Source: Lachnospiraceae bacterium
GTDB taxonomy: Bacteria; Bacillota; Clostridia; Lachnospirales; Lachnospiraceae
Assembly: GCA_017622795.1 (NCBI GenBank)
Contig: JAGAQI010000044.1
Span: forward strand, 1 to 56,934
Reading direction: 5' to 3'
DNA: 56,934 nucleotides
Position numbers and translations under genes: made by a program. The notes under the pieces were generated by a model. That model saw only the letters and a list, made by a program, of their open reading frames with translations. It was not told the DNA's origin and made no database searches. Shown piece after piece: positions 16,950-26,102 of the stretch (the stretch's first letter is position 1; the number at the start of each line of letters is the position of its first letter).

Positions 16950-19900
16950 TTACAGTCTCTTTACACCGATGGTGACATCCTCACCATTTAAATTCCATTC
17001 CTTTGCAATACCATCCATTGCACCGGTAACCACTTCGTCAGCAAGAACAACGGACTTGATTTCTGCCTCGTTCTTCTTCATGAGTTCTTCTAACTTTGCA
17101 TTGCCGTTTACATAAACGATGATGTGATCCATTACCTCGAAATCGGAATCCTTTCTCATGGTCTGAACCTTAGAAATTAACTCTCTGACATAACCTTCTT
17201 CAATTAAAGCGTCGGTTAAGTTGGTATCCAAAACTACGGTGATGCCGTGGTCGGAATCGGAAACATAACCTTCCTTCTGTGCTGCCTCAATAAGTAAGTC
17301 TTCGGTGGCAAGCTCTTCTTCTGCGCCTTCTACCACAATGGTAACCTTGCCGGTCTCATTTAAGGAATCCATAACTGCGTTGCCGTCTACGTTATTTAAT
17401 ACCTCTCTTAAAGCATTTAAGCGGCTGCCAAATCTCTTACCGAGTGTCTTGAGCTGTGGCTTGAAGGTATAGGAAGTGAAGGAACGTACATCGTTTGTAA
17501 ATTCTACTTCCTTTACGTTTAATTCATCTGCCACGATTTCACGGAAGAATTCCGGAAGCTCCTGCTCAGCCTTTACATACATCTGAGCCAGTGGCTGACG
17601 CTGCTTTAAGTTCGCGTTGTTACGGCAGGCACGGCCAAGTACTACAATCTGCAGAACTTCGTCCATATCCTGCTCTAACTTTTTATCAATCCACGCTTCT
17701 TCCACTGCCGGGAAGTCACATAAATGAACACTTTCCGGGGCAGAAGCATCTACGCTGCAAACTAAGTTGCGGTAAATTTCTTCTGTCATAAACGGAATCA
17801 TCGGAGCTGCTGTCTTGGAGATGGTAACCAGTGCAGTATACAGAGTCATGTAAGCGTTAATCTTATCCTGCTCCATACCCTTTGCCCAGAAACGTTCTCT
17901 GCCGCGGCGCACATACCAGTTACTCATTTCGTCTACAAAATCCTGGAGTGCTCTTGCCGCTTCCGGAATGCGGTAATTGTCAAGATTGTCATCTACCGCC
18001 TTAACAGTAGAGTAAAGTCTGGACAGTAACCACTTATCCATTACGGATAATTTATCATATTCTAATGCATACTTGGTTGCATCGAAGTTGTCAATATTTG
18101 CATACAGTACGAAGAATGCGTAGGTGTTCCATAAGGTACCCATGAACTTACGCTGCCCTTCCTGCACTGCCTTGCCGTGGAAACGGTTTGGAAGCCATGG
18201 AGCGGAGTTGATGTAGAAATACCAGCGGATTGCATCGGCGCCGTAAGTCTTAAGTGCATCAAATGGGTCAACCGCATTACCCTTACTCTTACTCATCTTC
18301 TGGCCGTTTTCGTCCTGTACGTGGCCAAGAACAATAACGTTTTCATAAGGAGCCTTGTTAAACAGGAGTGTGGACTCTGCCATCAGGGAGTGGAACCAGC
18401 CTCTGGTCTGGTCAACTGCTTCGGAGATGAACTGAGCCGGGAACTGCTGCTCAAACAATTCCTTATTTTCGAAAGGATAGTGATGCTGTGCGAACGGCAT
18501 TGCACCGGAGTCGAACCAGCAGTCGATAACCTCAGGTACACGAACCATCTTCTTGCCACATTCCGGACAATTAAGAAGAATTTCATCGATATACGGACGA
18601 TGGAATTCTACGGTCTTTGCTTTTTCGTCGCCACTCATGTTATAGAGATCTTCACGGCTGCCTACACAGTGCTTGTGACCGCATTCACATTCCCAGATGT
18701 TAAGAGGAGTACCCCAATAACGGTTTCTGGAAATTGCCCAGTCCTGAATGTTCTCTAACCAGTTACCGAAACGGCCCTTACCGATGGAGTCAGGGATCCA
18801 GTTTACAGTGTTGTTGTTACGGATTAAGTCATCCTTCACTGCAGTTTCCTTGATGTACCAGGACTCTCTTGCATAGTAGATAAGAGGAGTGTCACATCTC
18901 CAGCAGTGTGGATAGCTGTGCTCGAACTTAGGAGCCTCAAACAGTAAGTTTGCTGCTGCCAGGTCCTTTAATACCATTGGGTCCGCGTCCTTAACAAACA
19001 CGCCTGCGTATGCAGTTTCTGCAGTCATTTCACCCTTACCGTCTACCAGCTGAACGAATGGCAGGTCGTAGTTACGGCCAACCTTGGCATCGTCTTCACC
19101 GAAGGCAGGTGCGATATGTACCACGCCGGTACCGTCGGTTAATGTTACATAACCGTCGCAGGTAACAAAGTGTGCCTTTTTACCCTGCTTTGCGATTGTT
19201 TCGTTTGCGAAGTCAAATAACGGCTCGTATTCCTTATACTCTAAGTCCTTACCAACATAGGTTTCAAGAACTTCGTATGCAGGAGCGTCTTCTGTTTTCA
19301 GTTTGCCGAGAACAGTATTGCAAAGAGCCTCTGCCATGTAATATACAAAACCGTCTGCTGCCTTTACCTTAACATAGGTTTCTACCGGATTCACACACAG
19401 TGCCACGTTGGATGGCAGTGTCCATGGGGTAGTGGTCCATGCTAAGATGTAAGCGTCCTCGCCCTTTACCTTAAAGCGGGCAATGGCGGAACGTTCCTTA
19501 ACGTCCTTGTAGCCCTGTGCTACTTCCGCACTGGAAAGAGGAGTACCGCAGCGTGGGCAGTAAGGAACAATCTTAAAGCCCTTGTACAGTAAGCCCTTAT
19601 CCCAAATCTGACGGAGTGCCCACCACTCGGATTCGATAAAGTTGTCATCATAGGTTACATATGGGTCATCCATATCAGCCCAGAAGCCAACGGTGCCGGA
19701 GAAGTCTTCCCACATGCCCTTGTACTTCCAAACACTTTCTTTACACTGCTGGATAAACGGCTCCAGACCGTATTCTTCAATCTGGTCTTTTCCGTTGATA
19801 CCGAGAAGCTTTTCTACTTCGATTTCTACCGGAAGACCATGGGTATCCCAACCGGCCTTACGAGGCACCATGTAACCCTTCATGGTACGGTATCTCGGAA

Positions 19901-20102
19901 TCATATCCTTAATAACTCTGGTTAAAACGTGACCGATATGAGGCTTGCCGTTTGCGGTTGGCGGGCCGTCATAGAAGGTGTAAGTTTTACCCTGCTTTCT
20001 TGCTTCAATACTTTTCTCGAAAATGCCTTCTTCTTTCCAGAAGAGTTCTACGGCCTTTTCTCTGTCCACGAAATTCATGCTTGCGTCAACTTTTTTGTAC
20101 AT
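16950..20102 (-). CDS. ileS: Isoleucyl-tRNA synthetase
   Basis: About 1050 residues; charges tRNA-Ile in the cytoplasm. The HIGH site (PPTANGKPHIGHVLTR) and KMSKS site (NGQKMSKSKGNAVDP) are both present, as are the CP1 editing domain and a zinc-type CWRCDTPL cluster. Length and sequence around PRKAGWDTHGLPVEIEVEKLLG look like the longer, eukaryote-like IleS type, which in other bacteria is less sensitive to mupirocin; this is inference. ATG at 20102 is chosen because an in-frame ATG at 20117 overlaps the GGAGGT binding site. It is controlled by an upstream T-box. Confidence 0.96.
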   Translation of the reverse strand: MYKKVDASMNFVDREKAVELFWKEEGIFEKSIEARKQGKTYTFYDGPPTANGKPHIGHVLTRVIKDMIPRYRTMKGYMVPRKAGWDTHGLPVEIEVEKLLGINGKDQIEEYGLEPFIQQCKESVWKYKGMWEDFSGTVGFWADMDDPYVTYDDNFIESEWWALRQIWDKGLLYKGFKIVPYCPRCGTPLSSAEVAQGYKDVKERSAIARFKVKGEDAYILAWTTTPWTLPSNVALCVNPVETYVKVKAADGFVYYMAEALCNTVLGKLKTEDAPAYEVLETYVGKDLEYKEYEPLFDFANETIAKQGKKAHFVTCDGYVTLTDGTGVVHIAPAFGEDDAKVGRNYDLPFVQLVDGKGEMTAETAYAGVFVKDADPMVLKDLAAANLLFEAPKFEHSYPHCWRCDTPLIYYARESWYIKETAVKDDLIRNNNTVNWIPDSIGKGRFGNWLENIQDWAISRNRYWGTPLNIWECECGHKHCVGSREDLYNMSGDEKAKTVEFHRPYIDEILLNCPECGKKMVRVPEVIDCWFDSGAMPFAQHHYPFENKELFEQQFPAQFISEAVDQTRGWFHSLMAESTLLFNKAPYENVIVLGHVQDENGQKMSKSKGNAVDPFDALKTYGADAIRWYFYINSAPWLPNRFHGKAVQEGQRKFMGTLWNTYAFFVLYANIDNFDATKYALEYDKLSVMDKWLLSRLYSTVKAVDDNLDNYRIPEAARALQDFVDEMSNWYVRRGRERFWAKGMEQDKINAYMTLYTALVTISKTAAPMIPFMTEEIYRNLVCSVDASAPESVHLCDFPAVEEAWIDKKLEQDMDEVLQIVVLGRACRNNANLKQRQPLAQMYVKAEQELPEFFREIVADELNVKEVEFTNDVRSFTSYTFKPQLKTLGKRFGSRLNALREVLNNVDGNAVMDSLNETGKVTIVVEGAEEELATEDLLIEAAQKEGYVSDSDHGITVVLDTNLTDALIEEGYVRELISKVQTMRKDSDFEVMDHIIVYVNGNAKLEELMKKNEAEIKSVVLADEVVTGAMDGIAKEWNLNGEDVTIGVKRL

Positions 20103-20128
20103 GATTTCAACCTCCATTGTGATAACTT

Positions 20129-20409
20129 AAAAAGGTGCTTTCTCCCGTGCGAAACGGGACGAAAAGCACCTACTAATTCGTTATACCACCCATTCGCATA
20201 CGAAACGTCAGCCCGCATTCCGGCGAAGCATAACATTTGATATCCTATCCATATAACGGTGGAACCCGTCGCAGACTACTAAAGCTTAAGCTTGTTCGAA
20301 GCGCAACTCAGAAGGGATATTCGCCGCTTGGTACTTGCTGCCGGCTCCCACTGTCCCGGCTTCGCTGTGCCTTTCCTCAAACGGTTACTGTCTTCATCAA
20401 CGTTTTATT
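20129..20409 (-). promoter_or_regulatory. T-box riboswitch leader of ileS (Ile specifier)
   Basis: The leader between the ileS promoter and gene has T-box layout on the minus strand. A Stem I region with GACAGTAACC comes first, then a likely AUC isoleucine specifier at 20316-20318, then the antitermination sequence GGGTGGTATAACG (about 20178-20193). A strong terminator hairpin (GGTGCTTT/AAAGCACC, 20134-20170) followed by T5 ends the leader. The bulge reads UGGU, which would pair with the ACCA end of bacterial tRNA-Ile, supporting the assignment. The bases after UGGUA are TAACG rather than the usual CCGCG. Confidence 0.88.
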
Positions 20410-20415
20410 TCCTCA

Positions 20416-20444
20416 ATATTACAACGAAAATTCCCGAAAGTCAA
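20416..20444 (-). promoter_or_regulatory. Promoter of the ileS T-box leader
   Basis: On the minus strand TTGACT (20439-20444) and TAATAT (20416-20421) are 17 bases apart. Confidence 0.8.
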
Positions 20445-20505
20445 CGGATATTTTGGATTTTTCCTTAATTTATGCAATTTCCACGAAACTTCTCTATTTT
20501 TTTAT

Positions 20506-20534
20506 TTGTACATTTGAGATTTTTGTGGTATAAC
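20506..20534 (+). promoter_or_regulatory. Promoter of the VanY-type carboxypeptidase gene
   Basis: TTGTAC (20506-20511) and TATAAC (20529-20534) are 17 bases apart, 45 bases before the start codon. It is divergent from the ileS leader promoter. Confidence 0.6.
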
Positions 20535-20578
20535 ATATAGATAGTTGATTTTCATATATAAAAGAATCGAGGAATAAA

Positions 20579-22177
20579 ATGATACAAAAAAGAAATGTGA
20601 TATTTATGATATTGTTACTTGCAGCAGCCTGTTGCCTGGTTGGCTGCGGAGAACCGGATACTGCTAAGGCAAATACCCCGACCACCGGTCCGGCGATTTC
20701 CTCTGCCGCCACTCCGACTCCGGCTGATTTTCTCGGCACGGAACCTGCCATCGCGGCAACCGCAACACCAACGGCAGTTCCAACCGCCACCGGCACACCA
20801 ACGCCAACTCCGACCGCTACGCCAACGCCAACGGCTACACCAACACCAACACCTACGCCGACTCCGATTCCAACGGTTCCGCCGGCACCGGTTGCAGTAA
20901 ATACAGATACTACCACTATTGATTTTATAATCAACCGTGACTATCCGTTAACCGACGCTTACCGTCCGAATGATTTAGTCGTACCGGACATCGCTTTTGC
21001 TTTCAGCGACAAAACCGCAGACAAACGCAAATTAAAGAAAGTTGCTGCCGATGCTTTGGAAGATTTATACAACGCCGCATTGGCTGAAGAAGGGCTCACC
21101 ATTTACGGAGTTTCCGGCTATCGTTCCTACGACCGCCAGTATGACATTTACGGTGCCAACTTAATTAACAAAGGTATCCGTCATACCAATTTATATTCTG
21201 CAGCTCCGGGCAACAGCGAGCATCAGACAGGACTGGCTATTGACGTTTCCGCCAAATCCATTGGATTTGCTTTGAAGAATTCTTTTGCCTCCACACCGGA
21301 AGGTATCTGGTTAACGGAGAACTGCTGGCGTTTCGGCTTTATTCTCCGATACCCGAAGGATAAGGAACATATTACCGGCTACGCTTACGAACCGTGGCAC
21401 ATCCGCTATGTAGGGGTTCCGCTGGCTTACTATTTATATACCAATAATTTAACCCTGGAAGAATACTACGGTTCTCCGTCCAGCCACACATTGTCTGAGC
21501 TGGAGGACAGACCGTTAATTGATATGCAAACCGAACGTTTTTACCTTCTGTATGCAAAAACATTAGATTCCGAATTGCTTTACAAAGAAGACGGTTCCAT
21601 TTGGGTTTCCGACGCAACCGGTCTTCCTCATTTAAAGGAACTTATCCGGGATGCGGAAGGCAATATTCTCCGGGCGAACGGCAATGCTTTCTTCATCGAA
21701 CCGATTTATGATGCAAGCGGCAACTATGTACTGGATGAAGAAGGCAATATTCTCTATACCAAACCATATTTTGATGCCGAAGGTAATTTATGGCTGGATT
21801 ATAACGGTTCTCCGGTTTACCTGCAGCCGCTTTGGAACGCGGACGGTTCTTTAGCTAAAGACATCGACGGCAATATCCTCTATACCGAACCGGAAAGGGA
21901 CGGCTTTGGTCTGGAACTGATTACCGAAACCGGTTCCCTGACCCAAAAAGTTCCGGTCCGTGATGAAAACGGGGAATTAACCTTCCACGAAGACGGTTCT
22001 GTAGTTTTTTATGAACCGTACATCAATCCAATGACCGGTGAATTCATTACCGACAGTACCACCGGACTTCCGCTATATCCATATCAGTACTATGAAGTAC
22101 CGCATAACACTCTTCCTCTTCCAGAGGAAGAAGTATTGCCGGAAGATTTCTGGATAGAAGGAGGCTTCTTTGAATGA
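20579..22177 (+). CDS. VanY-type D-Ala-D-Ala carboxypeptidase lipoprotein with tandem repeats
   Basis: 532 residues. A lipoprotein signal (lipobox LVGC, about 19-22) is followed by a Pro/Thr repeat linker (about 45-105). The peptidase M15/VanY domain (about 120-290) carries SGYRSYDRQ, SEHQTGLAIDV and EPWHIRYVG; zinc ligands are His215, Asp222 and His274 with Glu271 as general base. It would trim the terminal D-Ala of peptidoglycan stem peptides at the cell surface. The C-terminal third holds at least five 21-residue tandem repeats starting at residue 375, plus partial copies on both sides, possibly a wall- or sugar-binding segment. The stop overlaps plsC (ATGA). Confidence 0.9.
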   Translation: MIQKRNVIFMILLLAAACCLVGCGEPDTAKANTPTTGPAISSAATPTPADFLGTEPAIAATATPTAVPTATGTPTPTPTATPTPTATPTPTPTPTPIPTVPPAPVAVNTDTTTIDFIINRDYPLTDAYRPNDLVVPDIAFAFSDKTADKRKLKKVAADALEDLYNAALAEEGLTIYGVSGYRSYDRQYDIYGANLINKGIRHTNLYSAAPGNSEHQTGLAIDVSAKSIGFALKNSFASTPEGIWLTENCWRFGFILRYPKDKEHITGYAYEPWHIRYVGVPLAYYLYTNNLTLEEYYGSPSSHTLSELEDRPLIDMQTERFYLLYAKTLDSELLYKEDGSIWVSDATGLPHLKELIRDAEGNILRANGNAFFIEPIYDASGNYVLDEEGNILYTKPYFDAEGNLWLDYNGSPVYLQPLWNADGSLAKDIDGNILYTEPERDGFGLELITETGSLTQKVPVRDENGELTFHEDGSVVFYEPYINPMTGEFITDSTTGLPLYPYQYYEVPHNTLPLPEEEVLPEDFWIEGGFFE

Positions 22178-22929
22178 GAACCATTTTAGTATTTTTATTT
22201 TTAGCAGTGTTTTTTATCGTTACTTTTCCGGCATACCTGATACTTCTCCTGCTTAGAAAGAAGAACCGGTTGCTTTCCTCCAAAATCGCACAGAAATTTG
22301 TGCAGTGGGGCTTCCGGTTTGTCACCTTTCCGGCAGGCATGAAGCGGGTGGTTCTCGGTTTGGAAAATGTTCCGAAGGACACCGCCGTACTGTATGTTTC
22401 CAATCACCGCAGTCTGGCAGATATTCCTATGGCATACATCACTGTTCCGAACCTCATGGGATTTGTAGCTAAAATCGAAATTAAAAAAGCTCCTTTCCTC
22501 AGTTGGTGGATGGAACTGGTAAACTGCCTGTTCTTAGACCGCAGTGATATGCGCGCCGGCATGAAAGTGATTTTAGACAGCATCGAAAGTGTCAAGCAAG
22601 GATATTCCATCTTTATCGCTCCGGAAGGAACCAGAAACCAGGGCAAAGAATTGCTTCCTTTTAAGGAAGGCTCCTTAAAAATTGCCGATAAAACCAATTG
22701 CCCGATTATTCCGGTAGCAATTTCCGGCACTGACGATCTTTTTGAAAATTCTTCCCCGTGGATAAAAAGTGCCACCTGTGTTATTGAATACGGTATGCCG
22801 ATTTACCCGGATCAGCTGACAAAGGAAGAGCGGAAAGGTATGGGAGCTTATTGCCGCGATGTTATCACGGAAATGTTAAAGGGCCACGAGCAGTATCTTG
22901 TGAACAACCCTTCCCAAAAGAAAAAATAA
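22174..22929 (+). CDS. plsC: 1-acyl-sn-glycerol-3-phosphate acyltransferase
   Basis: 251 residues with an N-terminal membrane helix and the acyltransferase motifs NHRSLADIP (HX4D), FLDRSDMRAGM, and IAPEGTRNQGKELLPFKEGS. It makes phosphatidic acid from lysophosphatidic acid at the inner membrane face. The start overlaps the upstream carboxypeptidase stop by four bases, so the two are translationally coupled. Confidence 0.93.
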   Translation: MRTILVFLFLAVFFIVTFPAYLILLLLRKKNRLLSSKIAQKFVQWGFRFVTFPAGMKRVVLGLENVPKDTAVLYVSNHRSLADIPMAYITVPNLMGFVAKIEIKKAPFLSWWMELVNCLFLDRSDMRAGMKVILDSIESVKQGYSIFIAPEGTRNQGKELLPFKEGSLKIADKTNCPIIPVAISGTDDLFENSSPWIKSATCVIEYGMPIYPDQLTKEERKGMGAYCRDVITEMLKGHEQYLVNNPSQKKK

Positions 22930-22999
22930 TCCGCTTGCATTTTATGCGGAAATTTTATACAATGAAATTTAGTTTGAAACAAAGGAAGGAGGAAATTCT

Positions 23000-23458
23000 A
23001 TGGAAACATGGATGATTGTTACACTTGTTATCGTTTTGGTTGTAACCGCAGCACTGATTGCGTTATATATTTTCGGCAGCAAGATGCAGAAAAAGCAGGA
23101 AAAGGCTCAGGCAGATATGATGGTGGGTGCACAGACCTACTCTATTCTGGTCATCGACAAAAAGAAGATGAAGCTGAAAGAAGCCGGATTCCCTGCCATT
23201 GTTTTGGAGCAGACACCAAAGTACCTTCGTAATTCCAAGGTGCCGGTAGTTAAGGCAAAAATCGGTCCTAAGGTTATGTCTTTAATGTGCGAACCAAAAA
23301 TCTACGATTTAATTCCTGTAAAGAAGGAAGTTAAGGCTGTTATGAACGGTATCTACATCATTGATGTAAAGGGTATGCGCGGCGGCCTTGCAGAAAAGCC
23401 TGCGAAGCTGACTTTCATGCAGAAGGTAAAGGCAAAGCTGGCTAAGAAAGAGAAGTAA
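23000..23458 (+). CDS. Membrane-anchored protein of unknown function
   Basis: 152 residues: an N-terminal helix (MIVTLVIVLVVTAALIALYIF), a charged segment, then a basic soluble domain (SILVIDKKKMKLKEAGFPAIVLEQTPKYLRNSKVPVVKAKIGPKVM...) ending in KVKAKLAKKEK. I know similar unnamed proteins in Clostridia but no function. The site AAGGAGGAAA is strong. It lies 70 bases after plsC and may be its operon mate; the palindromic element after it could end transcription. Confidence 0.7.
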   Translation: METWMIVTLVIVLVVTAALIALYIFGSKMQKKQEKAQADMMVGAQTYSILVIDKKKMKLKEAGFPAIVLEQTPKYLRNSKVPVVKAKIGPKVMSLMCEPKIYDLIPVKKEVKAVMNGIYIIDVKGMRGGLAEKPAKLTFMQKVKAKLAKKEK

Positions 23459-23466
23459 TTTTCGAA

Positions 23467-23689
23467 CAAAAGAAAACGCAGCAGATTCCAGCTATAAAAG
23501 AATCCCTGCTAAAAAATTTATACATCGCGAACACGCTCTCGCTATCATCGCGACGTAGTCTCACTAAATTCGTGCAACTATCGTTGCATTACCTCATTAA
23601 GTGAGAACGTCGCTCCAGAGTTCGCTTCTGTATAAATTTTTTAGCAGGGATTTATTTTATCTGTCCACTTTTTGCTGCATTTTCTTTTG
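23467..23689. repeat. 223-bp imperfect palindromic element
   Basis: The 281 bases between convergent genes contain nested inverted repeats. The outer arms at 23467-23483 and 23673-23689 pair at 16 of 17 positions. A perfect 24-base pair of arms lies at 23501-23524 and 23629-23652. Partly matched arms follow at 23550-23567 and 23597-23613, then a hairpin TGCAAC-TATC-GTTGCA (23573-23588) at the centre. No gene is visible. It resembles a MITE-like or REP-like element, or a giant bidirectional terminator. Confidence 0.75.
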
Positions 23690-23739
23690 GTGAAAGTTAC
23701 GTCAGGCGGTTCTTATCCGGCTTTGGCTTTTCCGTCAGA

Positions 23740-24807
23740 TTAAATCAAGTTCTTCTCTTTAATAAATTCCACCAAATACTCTGCAAGCTTCTTCTGGGTG
23801 CTTTCCGTTGGGTGCCAGTCGGCACCGATACCGTCCACATCACCGTTTTGCAAAAAGGCTTCTTTAAAGAATACCTTGCTGTCGCCAAAGTCATTTACAC
23901 GGGCTACCGCTTCTCCTACCAAATCCTTAGCGGCTGTAGCCATAACGCCTACCGTACAAAGGATGTTGGCATCCGGATTTACTTCACGGACCTGACGTAG
24001 GAACTTCACATAACCGTTGACAAAGGCACGGTCACGGGCAGGAATATTCCTGGTGTAGCTGCCGTCGTTGGTACCGAGGTTAATGATAATTAACTGTGGC
24101 TGATACGTCGTGAAATCTCTCTTTATGTAGTCTGTTCTTGCTTTGCCACGGCGGAAGTCTGCCGAATAATCTTCGTAATAATACAGTTCCGGCATCAGTG
24201 CTTCGTCGTTACGGGGCTCATTGACGGATTCCTCCACATAATGGGAAATAATACCGTTTCCGCTCCAGGAAATCATGGAGAAGTCTGCATCTAATGCTCT
24301 TGCCACACGACAACCGTAGGCATTCCACGGATTTTCCTGGGCTGTGGTAAAGGTGTCCACATCTACCACGCCTTCGATACCGTAACCGCAGGTAATGGAA
24401 TCACCGATTACTTCGATTTTCTTATCCTTTGCCGCAGGCGGCGGAAGAAGTTCTCCTTCCACATCAAGACAGGAAATGCCGACTGCACCGAATGCAGCTT
24501 CGGAATACTTCATAATCCGCAAGGTAACTTCCTTTGCTTCCACACTTTCATATAATACAAAACGTTCTTTTTCTTTTGTCAGAGGAAACCGGAGTGCCGG
24601 TATTTCTGCACCGTTTACAAATACCGCTACCCAGGCACGGGTGTTTTCTTCCCAGTCCAGGCGGTCGGTTATCAATTCAGCTTCTGCCTTGGTTCCCTTA
24701 AAGGCAAACTCCAAAAACGATGCCGAATAGCCAAGATATAATGCGCCATCCTGCCAAGTAGTTCTTCCGGACAGCCGGTACGCCGCTTTGTTTTCTAAAA
24801 TATTCAT
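23740..24807 (-). CDS. SGNH esterase, CE2-type (acetylxylan esterase-like)
   Basis: About 355 residues. The N-terminal ~125 residues form a beta-sandwich (YLGYSASFLEFAFKGTKAEAELITD) typical of carbohydrate esterase family 2. The SGNH hydrolase domain follows, with GDSITCGYGIEG (nucleophile Ser), NLGTNDGSY (oxyanion Asn) and DWHPTEST (His). CE2 enzymes remove acetyl groups from xylan or mannan sugars. No signal peptide is seen, so imported oligosaccharides are the likely substrate. The start is ATG at 24807, overlapping the DUF1934 stop as ATGA. Confidence 0.88.
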   Translation of the reverse strand: MNILENKAAYRLSGRTTWQDGALYLGYSASFLEFAFKGTKAEAELITDRLDWEENTRAWVAVFVNGAEIPALRFPLTKEKERFVLYESVEAKEVTLRIMKYSEAAFGAVGISCLDVEGELLPPPAAKDKKIEVIGDSITCGYGIEGVVDVDTFTTAQENPWNAYGCRVARALDADFSMISWSGNGIISHYVEESVNEPRNDEALMPELYYYEDYSADFRRGKARTDYIKRDFTTYQPQLIIINLGTNDGSYTRNIPARDRAFVNGYVKFLRQVREVNPDANILCTVGVMATAAKDLVGEAVARVNDFGDSKVFFKEAFLQNGDVDGIGADWHPTESTQKKLAEYLVEFIKEKNLI

Positions 24808-25229
24808 CCTGCCATACACTCCTTTACTTCAATATCCAGCTCACATTCCGACATATGGGTATCGTTTATTTCCAAGTCGTAACGCAGTGCCACCGATATC
24901 TGATTTTCTTCTTCCATAACATCTACCGATTTTGTAGTCATGCCCAGGGTCAGTTCTCCAAAAGGCGTTTCGTAGCAGGCATAATGCTTCTGTCCTGTTA
25001 CAAAAATCATTTGGGTAGTAATGCCCCCCTGCTTGATCATCTCAACGGATGACGGTGTGACTTTAATGCGGTTTTTTGTAAGTTTACCGTCCTCATCCGC
25101 TTCTTCATAGGAAAGGTAATGGGTGTCATCTTTTCTTAAATAGGTTCCGGCGCTGATTACCTCTACCGGTTCATCCTCCGCCACCTGACGCTGCAAACCC
25201 CGCACCGTAATTACAACATTTTTCTTCAT
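24804..25229 (-). CDS. DUF1934 (YwiB-like) protein
   Basis: About 141 residues with the DUF1934 pattern: VVITVRGLQ at the start, VEVISAGTYLRKDDTHYLSYEE, GQKHYACYETPFGELTLGMTTKSVDV, and a final DLEINDTHMSECELDIEV strand pair. The fold is a calycin-like beta barrel; function is unknown. In Firmicutes it often neighbours argS or murI-type genes. ATG at 25229 (MKKNVV) with GGAGA is chosen over an upstream TTG. It lies 12 bases after murI. Confidence 0.88.
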   Translation of the reverse strand: MKKNVVITVRGLQRQVAEDEPVEVISAGTYLRKDDTHYLSYEEADEDGKLTKNRIKVTPSSVEMIKQGGITTQMIFVTGQKHYACYETPFGELTLGMTTKSVDVMEEENQISVALRYDLEINDTHMSECELDIEVKECMAG

Positions 25230-25241
25230 GTATTTCTCCAA

Positions 25242-26054
25242 TTATTCAAAGCTTTTTACTGCCACATCTTCTACCTCTAAATGGTCACACGGCAAAATGG
25301 AATTAGCAAACCGGCGGAATTTTTCCGCACCGTCACTGACATAAAACTTATGCACCGGCGAAGTAGCCGCTTCTCTTAAAAGATGGTTATCTTCCAGCAC
25401 ATAGCACAATTCCTTAGCTGTTTCATAGGCGGGATTTACCAGGGTAACTCCTTCCCCCATCACCTCACCGATTACACCTCGGAGCAAAGGATAGTGAGTG
25501 CAACCAAGCACCAGTGCATCCACCTGTTTCTCCTTCAGCTCTGCCAAATAACGCTCGGCTACCTGTTTTGTTACATCATCGGAAAGCCATCCCTCCTCCG
25601 CCAAAGGAACAAAGAGCGGACAGGCCTTACCGAACACCTCTACCTCCGGATTGGTGGTCTTTAAAAATGTTTCATAAATGCCGCTTTGAATGGTTCCTTC
25701 CGTGGCAATGATACCGATTCTTTTGTTCTGTGTTGCCTGGGCCGCCATTTTTGCGCCCGGCTTTACCACACCGATAAAGGGCACGTCGAATTCTTCTTTA
25801 ATCGTTTCTAACGCCAGAGCACTGACCGTATTACAGGCTACCACAATCGCCTTTACTTCCTGCGTCATTAAAAACTTTGCAATTTGTCTGGAGTACGCTG
25901 TGATGGTTTCTGCCGACTTGCTGCCGTAAGGCACTCTTGCCGTATCTCCATAATAAACAATGGACTCCTGAGGCAGTGCTCTCATAATTTCTTTTACCAC
26001 GGTTAATCCGCCAACGCCGGAGTCAAACACTCCGATTGGGGCATTGTTATTCAT
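25242..26054 (-). CDS. murI: Glutamate racemase
   Basis: 270 residues; makes D-glutamate for peptidoglycan. The motifs GVFDSGVGGLTVVKEI, YYGDTARVPYGSKS, VACNTVSA (first catalytic Cys) and LGCTHYPLL (second catalytic Cys) are all present, and length is normal. It follows ddl by 48 bases and precedes DUF1934, so two consecutive cell-wall precursor genes share an operon. Confidence 0.97.
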   Translation of the reverse strand: MNNNAPIGVFDSGVGGLTVVKEIMRALPQESIVYYGDTARVPYGSKSAETITAYSRQIAKFLMTQEVKAIVVACNTVSALALETIKEEFDVPFIGVVKPGAKMAAQATQNKRIGIIATEGTIQSGIYETFLKTTNPEVEVFGKACPLFVPLAEEGWLSDDVTKQVAERYLAELKEKQVDALVLGCTHYPLLRGVIGEVMGEGVTLVNPAYETAKELCYVLEDNHLLREAATSPVHKFYVSDGAEKFRRFANSILPCDHLEVEDVAVKSFE

Positions 26055-26102
26055 ACTGTTTCCTTTCTGCCCGCCGTATGATACGGCAAGGGATAAATAT
26101 TC

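Noticed and set aside
20494-20934. 146-codon minus-strand reading frame rich in Gly and Val
   Set aside because: It is the antisense reading of the Pro/Thr-repeat linker of the carboxypeptidase and has no binding site.
21701-22015. Regular 63-base repeats considered as a CRISPR array
   Set aside because: Units are in frame, diverged, without unique spacers, and encode a 21-residue protein repeat.
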